Source of the DNA: JBCCFW01 sp039029535
GTDB lineage: Bacteria; Acidobacteriota; JBCCFW01
Direction of reading: 5' to 3'
Length of the DNA: 21,229 nt
Assembly: GCA_039029535.1 (NCBI GenBank)
Contig: JBCCFW010000138.1
Span: forward strand, 1-21,229
The translations under genes and the position numbers were made by a program. The notes beneath the pieces are model-generated. The model was not told the origin of the DNA. It saw only the letters and a list, made by a program, of their open reading frames with translations, and did no database searches. Below, piece after piece: positions 6,922 through 13,255 of the stretch; the first letter of the stretch is position 1; each line of letters opens with the position of its first letter.

Positions 6922-7871
6922 CAATCTGGCGCGGGGAGCGTCTCGAGCAGGCTGCGGAGCTGGGCCTCGACTCGAGGGTCCGACACGCGCCCGTCCCTGG
7001 GGGCCAGACGATGGGCCAGCACGGGGACTGTCAGCCGACGCAGGTCGTCGGGCACGACGTGATCGCGTCCCGCCAGCAGGGCCGACGCCCGCGCGGCGTG
7101 CGCGAGGTCGAGACCGGCGCGGGGCGAGGAGCCGACGGCGAAGTGCTCGCTGTTTCGGGTGGCTCGGACGATCTCCACCGCGTGCGCGGCCAGGTCCTCG
7201 TGGAGCTGCACTCGCTCGGCGGCCGCCGAGAGCTCGAGCAGCTCGTCGGGTGAGCTGACCGGCTTCAACTCCTTCACCCGCCCACGCTCCGCGCCCAGGA
7301 GCAGGGCGACCTCGTCGTCACGCTCCGGGTAACCCATTCGCGTGCGCAGCATGAAACGATCGAGCTGCGAGTCGGGCAGCGGATGCGTGCCCGAGTGCTC
7401 GGTGGGGTTCTGCGTCGCGATGACGAGGAAGGGTGAGGGCAAGTCACGACGCTGCTCGTCGAGAGTGACCTGGCCTTCGCTCATCGCCTCGAGCAACGCC
7501 GACTGCGTCTTCGGGCTCGTGCGGTTGATCTCGTCGGCCAGGAGCACCTGGCAGAAGATCGGCCCGGGGTGGAACTCGAAGCACGAGCGCGTCGCGTCCC
7601 AGGCGTTCACGCCGAGGATGTCGGACGGCAAGAGGTCGGACGTGAACTGGATCCGCCGGAACTCCCCGCCGATGGACGCGGCGAGGGCCGAGGCCAGGGT
7701 GGTCTTGCCGACGCCGGGTCGATCTTCGAGGAGGAGGTGACCACGCGCCACGATGGCGGTGAGAGCGAGCCGGACGACCTCGTTCTTGCCGTGGAGAACG
7801 GAGGACACGTTCTCCACGATGCGGTCGGCGATGGCCTCGGCTCGGGGACCTTGGACGACGGGAGTGCTCAC
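6921..7871 (-). CDS. MoxR-family AAA+ ATPase
   Basis: This 316-residue cytoplasmic ATPase starts at GTG 7871. Walker A is RPGVGKTT with K56, Walker B is LLADEINR with D113-E114, and TQNP at about 155 is the sensor 1 region, all typical of MoxR. The C-terminal helical lid contains SPRAGLDL. MoxR proteins act as chaperone-like ATPases for partners encoded next to them, here DUF58 and TgpA-type proteins, probably in cell-envelope maintenance. An in-frame extension to 8177 would run through recO and lacks family similarity. No Shine-Dalgarno sequence precedes the GTG; a -10-like TACACT lies 7 nt upstream, so the mRNA may be leaderless. Confidence 0.92.
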   Translation of the reverse strand: MSTPVVQGPRAEAIADRIVENVSSVLHGKNEVVRLALTAIVARGHLLLEDRPGVGKTTLASALAASIGGEFRRIQFTSDLLPSDILGVNAWDATRSCFEFHPGPIFCQVLLADEINRTSPKTQSALLEAMSEGQVTLDEQRRDLPSPFLVIATQNPTEHSGTHPLPDSQLDRFMLRTRMGYPERDDEVALLLGAERGRVKELKPVSSPDELLELSAAAERVQLHEDLAAHAVEIVRATRNSEHFAVGSSPRAGLDLAHAARASALLAGRDHVVPDDLRRLTVPVLAHRLAPRDGRVSDPRVEAQLRSLLETLPAPD

Positions 7872-7878
7872 GAGAGGC

Positions 7879-7884
7879 AGTGTA
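7879..7884 (-). promoter_or_regulatory. Candidate -10 box for a leaderless moxR transcript
   Basis: On the minus strand TACACT (7884-7879) is separated from the GTG start by exactly 7 nt, which would put +1 on the start codon. The -35 region is poor. There is no ribosome-binding site between the box and the GTG. The rest of the 89-bp gap to recO shows no terminator. Confidence 0.4.
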
Positions 7885-7960
7885 GCCGATGGTCGGTCCG
7901 GCACCAGTTGGCCGTTCCGGTCACGGCACGGGCGGGTAACGGAAGACGAAGAACCGAGCG

Positions 7961-8707
7961 TCAGAGCAGTCGCTCCAGGAAGCTCTCGCTCTTGAGCCGC
8001 TTCCCGAGCTGCTCCTCCTGCAGGCCTCGCAGCAGGGCCCCGAGTCGCCGCCCCATCGCCTGGCTCGGCACGGGCAGGTCCTCGACCTTGCGATGCCGCG
8101 TCTGCCGAACCCAGTCGAGGTCCTCGGCCCGGGCCGGTGCGCCCGTCTCGCGCTCGTCGTGAACGCAACCAGAGCACGCCAGGCCGTGGTGGACCCAGGA
8201 CCAGGTCCCCCCGTCACTCCCCAGGTCGGCCCCACAGGCTGCGCATGCGTCGAGCTCGGGAAGAAGGCCAGACAGTCTCAGCACCCAGGCCTGGGCGAAG
8301 CGCGTGACCGAGCGTGGGTCGGCCCCGGTGCGGAGCGCCGCTTCGCACGACCTCAGCAGGCGCAACAGCAGCGGGTCGGGATCGTCCTGCGCCGTGCTCT
8401 CATCAGCCAACTCGGCGAGGAAGGCGAGCACCGCGATGGTCTCGAGACTCGGCGAGTGCCGGTAGGGCGACGACAGCAACGACACCTCGCGGAAGTTCAC
8501 GAGGTCCTGGCCCTCCTTGAGCCTCCACCCCACCGCCACCTCGGTGAGTGGCTCCAGCGCGCCGGCCCAGCGACTGCGTGGTGAGGTGGCGCCATGGGCG
8601 ACCCCCCGCACCTTGCCGTGCTCCTCGGTCAGGATCGTCACGATCCGATCGGACTCGCGAAGTGGCCAAGTGCGTAGGACCAGGCCCTCGCCCGCACCGG
8701 AGATCAC
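7961..8707 (-). CDS. recO: DNA repair protein RecO
   Basis: This 248-residue protein matches RecO, which loads RecA on SSB-coated DNA together with RecR in recombinational gap repair. The N-terminal OB fold begins GLVLRTWPLRESDRIVTIL and continues with HGKVRGVAHGA; the C-terminal helical domain holds the four-cysteine zinc site CAACGAD ... CSGC near residues 150-180. The start is GTG 8707, overlapping the mgtE stop in GTGA, so translation is probably coupled to mgtE. A much longer open frame to 9202 is only a shadow of mgtE. Confidence 0.93.
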   Translation of the reverse strand: MISGAGEGLVLRTWPLRESDRIVTILTEEHGKVRGVAHGATSPRSRWAGALEPLTEVAVGWRLKEGQDLVNFREVSLLSSPYRHSPSLETIAVLAFLAELADESTAQDDPDPLLLRLLRSCEAALRTGADPRSVTRFAQAWVLRLSGLLPELDACAACGADLGSDGGTWSWVHHGLACSGCVHDERETGAPARAEDLDWVRQTRHRKVEDLPVPSQAMGRRLGALLRGLQEEQLGKRLKSESFLERLL

Positions 8708-10035
8708 GGCAGGAGCAACCAGGCTGCCAGGGACAGATAGGCGAGGATCCCCAACACGTCGATGCTGGTCGTCACCAACGGACCGGTGGCCACCGCCGGA
8801 TCGACGTCGAGGGCCTGGAACACGATGGGCAGCACCGTCCCGACGGCCGACGCGACCAGCACCGAGACCGCCAGCGACGAGCCGATCACCGCGCTGGCCA
8901 CGGGGGGCTGCCCCATGAGCAGGCCCGCCGCCAGGGCCAGCAGGGTGCCGTAGCCGAGCCCGATGAGCAGCGCCGTCCGCAGCTCGCTCCAGATCACGCG
9001 CAGGCTGTCGTGACTCCGGATCCTTCCGGTGGCCAGACCCCGGACGACGATGGTCGCCGCCTGCGTCCCAACGTTGCCCCCCATGCCGACGATGACCGGC
9101 ACGAAGACCGCCAGGGCGACGAAGGCCGAGCCCAGGCTCGCCTCCTTCGCCGCCAGCAAGCGCGCGGACACCAGCCCGCCCACGAGGGCGAACAACAGCC
9201 ACGGGCTCCGCAGCCAGGCCGAGCGCAGCACCGAGTGTCCCTGGGCGTCCTCGGCCGTGGTGCCGGCCATCTGCAACATGTCCTCGGTGGCTTCCTCGCG
9301 GAGCACGTCGAGGATGTCGTCATGCGTGATGACCCCAGCCAGCACGCCGGCGGCGTCGACGACCGGCACGCAGACGAGGTCGTACTGACTGAAGCGACGC
9401 GCGACGTCCTCCTGGTCGTCGTCCACGCGGACCGACAGCAGGTCGCGGGGCGTGAGCTCGTGAAGGGGCGTGGCCGGGGGCACGCGGAGAAGCCGTCGCA
9501 GGGACACCACGCCGGTCAGGCGCCGGTCGTCGTCGACGAGGTAGACGTAGACGATGGTGACGTCCTCACCGGCCTCACGGAGCGCGGCGATCGCATCGTC
9601 GGCGGTCTCGTGGGCCGAGAGCGCGAGGAACTCGTCGCTCATCAGCCGGCCGGCGGAGTCCTCCGGGAAGGCGAGCCGCTCGCGCACCCCATCATCGGGG
9701 TCCTCCATGGCCGCCAAGACCGTCTCGACCCGCTGGTCGGGCAGGAGCTCGAGCACCCAGATCGCGTCGTCGGGTGCGAGGTGCCCCAGGAGCTGTCCGA
9801 TGCGGGTGTCGTCCTCGAAGCCGAGGAAGCGACGCACGTCGTGCGGACCCAGCAGCGAGAGGACCTCCGCCGCGAAGGCCGGGTCCTCATTCGCCATGCC
9901 TACCAGGACCGCGTCCAGCTCACGGTCCGGCAGCTCGCCGAGGGCCTCGGCGACCGCTTCGGGGTGACGCGAGCGCAGGCGGAGCTCGAGGGCCCCGGCC
10001 AGGCGCTCCCGGAGGCTGTCGACGGGCTGGCTCAT
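8704..10035 (-). CDS. mgtE: MgtE-type magnesium transporter
   Basis: This 443-residue protein has the full MgtE architecture. An N-terminal superhelical domain spans about 1-130, a pair of CBS domains about 135-255, and a five-helix membrane domain about 275-443. The pore motif PVIVGMGGNVGTQAATIVVRGLATG is clear. MgtE imports Mg2+ through a dimeric inner-membrane channel gated by Mg2+ bound to the cytosolic domains. The ATG at 10035 has a strong GGAGAGGAA upstream (10047-10039). A -10-like TAGCAT lies at 10086-10081 without a good -35, implying a leader of about 50 nt, too short for an M-box. Its stop overlaps the recO start. Confidence 0.95.
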   Translation of the reverse strand: MSQPVDSLRERLAGALELRLRSRHPEAVAEALGELPDRELDAVLVGMANEDPAFAAEVLSLLGPHDVRRFLGFEDDTRIGQLLGHLAPDDAIWVLELLPDQRVETVLAAMEDPDDGVRERLAFPEDSAGRLMSDEFLALSAHETADDAIAALREAGEDVTIVYVYLVDDDRRLTGVVSLRRLLRVPPATPLHELTPRDLLSVRVDDDQEDVARRFSQYDLVCVPVVDAAGVLAGVITHDDILDVLREEATEDMLQMAGTTAEDAQGHSVLRSAWLRSPWLLFALVGGLVSARLLAAKEASLGSAFVALAVFVPVIVGMGGNVGTQAATIVVRGLATGRIRSHDSLRVIWSELRTALLIGLGYGTLLALAAGLLMGQPPVASAVIGSSLAVSVLVASAVGTVLPIVFQALDVDPAVATGPLVTTSIDVLGILAYLSLAAWLLLP

Positions 10036-10140
10036 CGGTTCCTCTCCAGCCGGAACGGGGGTTCGCGAGGGGTCGGGTGGATGCTATCCGGGCCACCTGG
10101 CCGAGGGAATGACCGGTGCGAATGGCTGGCCACGGGCCGC

Positions 10141-10247
10141 TTCCGGAGCGACCGGAACCTGGATGTCCGACCGCGCCGAAGGCGCCGCGGCGGGCCGTCG
10201 GTGCAGCCCCGCCGAGAGTTTTCACGCCGGGCGTCGACGACGCCCGG
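10141..10247. promoter_or_regulatory. Three inverted repeats in the mgtE/lipoprotein divergent spacer
   Basis: TTCCGG/CCGGAA arms (10141-10146, 10152-10157) flank 5 bp. GCGCC/GGCGC (10173-10185) flank GAA. CCGGGCGTC/GACGCCCGG (10227-10235, 10239-10247) is a perfect 9-bp inverted repeat around 3 bp and overlaps the -35 region of the lipoprotein promoter. The last is the best operator candidate. No regulator gene is adjacent, so the binding protein is unknown. Confidence 0.45.
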
Positions 10248-10261
10248 ATTCGGGCTAGAAT
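10234..10261 (+). promoter_or_regulatory. Promoter of the lipoprotein gene
   Basis: TCGACG (10234-10239) and TAGAAT (10256-10261) form a -35/-10 pair with a 16-bp spacer. The transcript would start about 17 nt before the ATG at 10285. The -35 hexamer lies inside the 21-bp inverted repeat 10227-10247. Confidence 0.5.
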
Positions 10262-10284
10262 CCGCGGACTTCGAGGCCCCCCTG

Positions 10285-10803
10285 ATGAACTCCAAGCGCA
10301 AGACGATCCTCTCCGCCCTCACCCTCTTCTCGGCGCTCACGCTGCTGGGCTGCGGGTCGAACAACGACCTCAGCGACGGCCCGCTCCCCGACCCGCGCTT
10401 CATCGTCGGGGCGCCGTTGGTGAGCTGCGCGGCTGCCACGGGTGGCGCTGCCACGCCGGTGCTCACGCCGCTGGACGTGTCGATCGTCATCGGCCTGCCG
10501 GGCGTCGGCGATCCGAACCGGGCGCTCGTGGACATCCCCGGCACCATCCCCATGGGCCAGGAGGCCTACCTCGTCATCAGCCCCACCGGCCTGACCTGCC
10601 AGACGACGGCCGGCCAGCTCATGGAGGTCGACGGCCGAATCGAGGGCTTCGTCAGCATCAACGAAGCCAACGACTTCCGCCTCACGGTCATCATCGTCGA
10701 CGAGGGCTCCCGCGTGGAGTGCGACAGCGACCGGGACTGCATGCTGATCGAGGACGGCTCGCTGTTGGCGATCTCCGACTCGATCGACGTCTCGCTCGGC
10801 TAG
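10285..10803 (+). CDS. Small predicted lipoprotein of unknown function
   Basis: This 172-residue protein has a lipoprotein signal peptide: basic N-terminus MNSKRK, hydrophobic core, and lipobox LLGC with C23 as the lipidated cysteine. Residues after it (GSNND) do not carry the classic Asp+2 retention signal. The mature part is acidic, with cysteines at three or four places (VSCAAA, LTCQTT, VECDSDRDCM) that could form disulfides, and mostly predicted beta strands. I recognise no family. The reading frame is open far upstream (to 8548) only because it is antisense to mgtE; the lipobox and the promoter at 10234-10261 set the start. It converges on the ptsN-like gene with 25 bp between stops. Confidence 0.82.
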   Translation: MNSKRKTILSALTLFSALTLLGCGSNNDLSDGPLPDPRFIVGAPLVSCAAATGGAATPVLTPLDVSIVIGLPGVGDPNRALVDIPGTIPMGQEAYLVISPTGLTCQTTAGQLMEVDGRIEGFVSINEANDFRLTVIIVDEGSRVECDSDRDCMLIEDGSLLAISDSIDVSLG

Positions 10804-10809
10804 CTCGCG

Positions 10810-10828
10810 CCGAGCGCTGGCGCTTCGG
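10810..10828. terminator. Possible bidirectional terminator hairpin between lipoprotein and ptsN-like gene
   Basis: CCGAGCGC and GCGCTTCGG form an 8-bp stem with one bulged T and a 2-nt gap between arms, located exactly between the two convergent stop codons. There is no clear U-tract on either strand. Confidence 0.35.
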
Positions 10829-11272
10829 TCAGCTCCCCAGCGCGGCTCGGAAGGCGTCGAGGTCGGCGGCAGCCAGCAGGGTGTCGGTCGCACCCGGCGT
10901 CTTCACCAGGCGGGCGATGCGCGCGAGCAGCTTCACGTGCGCTCCGGTCGCTGCCGGTGGCCCGATGACGCCGAAGGCGAGCTGAATCGGCTTGCCGTCC
11001 ACCGAGTCGAACTCGATGCCGCTCTTGTAGCGGATCATCGCCAGCTCAAGTGCGGGAGCCGCCGCCAGGCGTGCGTGGGGGATCGCGATGCCCTGACCGA
11101 TGCCGGTGGACATGACCTCCTCGCGCTCGAGGAGCCCGGCCAGAACCTGCTCACGGAAGGCGACGGTGCGGTCGGTGGCGAGCAGCTCGGCCAGCTCGGC
11201 CAGAACACCCTTCTTGTCCCTGGCCCGTCCCTCCAGGCGGAGGCGTTCGGGGGGAAGGTGCTCGAGGATCAT
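10829..11272 (-). CDS. PTS EIIA-like protein of the nitrogen-PTS (PtsN) type
   Basis: This 147-residue protein is a single PTS EIIA type-2 (fructose/PtsN) domain. H66 in GIAIPHARL is the phosphorylated histidine, and VKLLARIARL is the second conserved helix. PtsN proteins take phosphate from EI-Ntr/NPr and regulate potassium, nitrogen or envelope functions rather than transporting sugar. No EIIB or EIIC gene is nearby, which supports a regulatory role. The ATG at 11272 gives the usual length; in-frame sequence to 11455 looks non-coding. The ribosome-binding site is weak. Confidence 0.88.
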   Translation of the reverse strand: MILEHLPPERLRLEGRARDKKGVLAELAELLATDRTVAFREQVLAGLLEREEVMSTGIGQGIAIPHARLAAAPALELAMIRYKSGIEFDSVDGKPIQLAFGVIGPPAATGAHVKLLARIARLVKTPGATDTLLAAADLDAFRAALGS

Positions 11273-11475
11273 CCGTGACCGACTCTCGCGCCCCGGGGCT
11301 CCGCCGGCTCGCTGCCGAGGGAGGAGACGCGGGTCCCGTCCGGTGAAAACAGGCCCGGAGCGGCAGTCATCATGGGGCATGCCCTCCGTCCTGGCAAGCT
11401 CACGCGTCCGCCGACGGAGACCGACCCACGACGGCCCCTCACTCGAACCCGGCAAGTCCGGCTGAGCCCCCTCGC

Positions 11476-12210
11476 TCAGCGCCGGCCTCGGCCTCCGGAG
11501 CCCGACAGCGTCAGGCCGGGATCCCGCTCGCGCAGCTCGGGCGGGCGCAACCGGAGCTCTCGCTCCGCCCGGCCCATCGCCGGTCGGGACACCAGGGAGC
11601 GCACCAGCCGCAGCGAGGAGCCGACGAGGGTTCCACCGGGCGCCACCGCGTCGATGCGCAGCTCGTTGATGCCGGGCTGCAGGAGGAGCTCCAGGCGGAA
11701 GCGCCCGGCGGCGTCGGCCTCGGTCACGCCGACGAGCAGGCCGTCGTGCTCGACCTCGATCGACGCCCCCGGCGGTGCGTGCCCGCTCACCACCTGCCGG
11801 CCGTCGCGCGAGCGGCTCGTGCCCGCACGGGGCTCGACCACCTCGAGCCTCTCGCTTCCTCGGCTCACCTCGCGCCGCCCACCGCCGAGTCGGGACGAAG
11901 CCGCGAACTCGACGGCCGGCGTCTCGACCTCGAAGGTCCAGCCGTGCCGATGCTCGACGCCCGTGCGGTCGACGACCACGACCTCCACCGCGTGTCGTCC
12001 GATGGGAAGAGCTCCCACCGGACGATGGGAGATCTTTCCGGGCTCGAGTCGCACGCCATCGCGAACCTCGACGCCGTTCAGGTAGAGCCGTGCCTCGGAG
12101 ACGGCGCCTGGCTCGGCCGAGAACTCGGCGTAGATCTCGAGCGCACGAGTCTCTGCGGCAGGAATCAGCAAGAGAGTCAGCGCCAGGAGCGCTGGTCGCA
12201 GGAGCGTCAT
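11476..12210 (-). CDS. Secreted protein with two Ig-like beta domains, function unknown
   Basis: The 244-residue protein begins with a signal peptide (TLLRPALLALTLLLIPAAETRA, cleavage likely near residue 24). Two beta-rich modules follow: residues about 25-105 (EIYAEFSAEPGAVSEARLYLNGVEV ... HAVEVVVVDRTGVEHR) and about 140-215 (SGHAPPGASIEVEHDGLLVGVTEADAAGRFRLEL), the second like bacterial Ig or carboxypeptidase-regulatory-like domains. The tail is arginine-rich. The ATG at 12210 has GAGGA upstream. It lies 74 bp after the FdhE-like gene on the same strand. A 6-bp hairpin (11461-11466 with 11475-11480) overlaps its stop. No enzyme motif is visible, so a structural or adhesive role is only a guess. 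Confidence 0.75.
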   Translation of the reverse strand: MTLLRPALLALTLLLIPAAETRALEIYAEFSAEPGAVSEARLYLNGVEVRDGVRLEPGKISHRPVGALPIGRHAVEVVVVDRTGVEHRHGWTFEVETPAVEFAASSRLGGGRREVSRGSERLEVVEPRAGTSRSRDGRQVVSGHAPPGASIEVEHDGLLVGVTEADAAGRFRLELLLQPGINELRIDAVAPGGTLVGSSLRLVRSLVSRPAMGRAERELRLRPPELRERDPGLTLSGSGGRGRR

Positions 12211-12284
12211 GGCCGGTCCTCGGGGCTCTCGTCGGAGAGCCGTCACCGGAGGACGGTGCAGCCCGCGTGCCGTCGGGGCCCGAG

Positions 12285-13088
12285 TCAGAAGATCGGAAAG
12301 TCCAGACGCGGCGCCCCGCCGAGCTGGACGCGTGCCGCCAGCACGAACGGCGCCGCCATCACCCCGTGGAGCGAGAGCCCCAGCGGCTCGTCGTCGCAGT
12401 CGAAGAGCGGCAGCACGTGCGCCTCGCGACAGGCGACGAGCTGAAGGCCCGGCAAGACCTCGAGCTCCCAGCGTCGCAGGTTGGAGTCGCCACAGCTCGG
12501 GCACGTCCGTCCCGACCAGGTCCAGCAGCTCCCACAGTCCTCGCACAGGAGTCGACCCTGAGCCGTCCCTGCCGCCGGTCGCCCTCGACAGGTGGGGCAG
12601 CCGGGCGTGTCGGACGGTTCGCCGAGGTAGGACTGGAGGGGCTCGGTCAGCCGCAGGCGCTCGGGCTTGGTCGCCTCGCGCAGCAGGGCGGCGGCGACGG
12701 TGTCTTCCAGGTCGAGTGGAGCCAGAGCCTGGAGCACGCCACGGCCGTCGCCACCGAGCACGGCGGCATGCGCCCGGTCGAGGACGAGCTCCAGCTCGTC
12801 GGCCGGCGGCGACTGCCAGGTGGGACGCAGCGCCCGGGTGAGCTCCGCGAAGAAGGTGCTCCAACGCGCCGAGTCCACGCCCAGTCGTTCGCGGGGGATG
12901 ACGGCCTCACCGCTGGCGAGCCGGGAGCGAGTGGCCAGGCGGGCCTCCTCGGGCAGCTCCCGAGCCGGTGGATGCTCGGTCAGGTACCGGTGCTGAAGAC
13001 GCAGCAAGCGCGCCGGCCGGTCGAGCTCGTCGGGCTCGAGCGAGAACTGTCGGGAGAGAGCTGCCAGCGTGGCGTCGAGGTCGAGCAT
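12285..13088 (-). CDS. FdhE-like zinc-ribbon protein with degenerate fourth Cys pair
   Basis: This 267-residue protein resembles FdhE, a chaperone-like factor for formate dehydrogenase maturation. Three CxxC pairs are clear in the C-terminal half: CPTC, CEDC and CPSC, with the conserved tryptophan region SCWTWSGRTC between the last two. FdhE normally has a fourth CxxC; here the position reads ACREAH. The N-terminal helical part (QHRYLTEHPP ...) is only loosely FdhE-like. No formate dehydrogenase gene is in the window, so its client is unknown. The ATG at 13088 has no obvious Shine-Dalgarno sequence and lies only 3 bp from the end of the 164-bp inverted-repeat element, which must therefore contain any nearby promoter. 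Confidence 0.65.
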   Translation of the reverse strand: MLDLDATLAALSRQFSLEPDELDRPARLLRLQHRYLTEHPPARELPEEARLATRSRLASGEAVIPRERLGVDSARWSTFFAELTRALRPTWQSPPADELELVLDRAHAAVLGGDGRGVLQALAPLDLEDTVAAALLREATKPERLRLTEPLQSYLGEPSDTPGCPTCRGRPAAGTAQGRLLCEDCGSCWTWSGRTCPSCGDSNLRRWELEVLPGLQLVACREAHVLPLFDCDDEPLGLSLHGVMAAPFVLAARVQLGGAPRLDFPIF

Positions 13089-13091
13089 GGC

Positions 13092-13255
13092 TAGTGGGGT
13101 GTCACGTGAGTTCGTTGCATTGATCGGTGGATGATCGGCGTTCCTGGCGCGACGCGCATCGCGCGGATGGTGGGGCCCATCCTAGTGATGAGCAACAAGG
13201 CTAGGGGCGCCGAGGGCCTCCGAGAACCGTGACGAACTAGCGTGACGCCCCACTA
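13092..13255. repeat. 164-bp element with 24-bp terminal inverted repeats (MITE-like)
   Basis: The left end 13092-13115 and the reverse complement of the right end 13232-13255 match at 21 of 24 bases; both begin TAGTGGGG and contain GTCACG and AGTTCGT. Outside the repeats similarity stops at once. Both ends carry TA, which could be a TA target duplication as in IS630/mariner-type insertions. The tetranucleotide CTAG, usually rare in bacteria, occurs four times in or at the edge of this interval. Internal hairpins lie at 13147-13164 and 13165-13182. The element supplies the TAG stop of the preceding gene and abuts the FdhE-like start. A large structured terminator is the alternative reading. 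Confidence 0.5.

Noticed and set aside
10036..10086. M-box magnesium riboswitch upstream of mgtE
   Set aside because: The likely leader is only about 50 nt and shows none of the M-box structure.
8548..10803. A 751-codon plus-strand frame across recO and mgtE antisense
   Set aside because: Its upstream part is the low-stop shadow of recO and mgtE in GC-rich DNA. Only the last 172 codons, from ATG 10285 with a lipobox, look real.
11273..11475. A hidden small gene between ptsN-like and the secreted protein gene
   Set aside because: Open frames here have no ribosome-binding site, no motif and shadow-like composition; no convincing promoter was found either.
11775..13094. A 439-codon plus-strand frame opposite the secreted and FdhE-like genes
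   Set aside because: The minus-strand frames carry a signal peptide and CxxC pairs; this one is low-complexity shadow sequence.
13092..13255. Integron attC site
   Set aside because: The ends lack the conserved RYYYAAC/GTTRRRY core sites; the terminal TAGTGGGG repeats fit a TIR element better.
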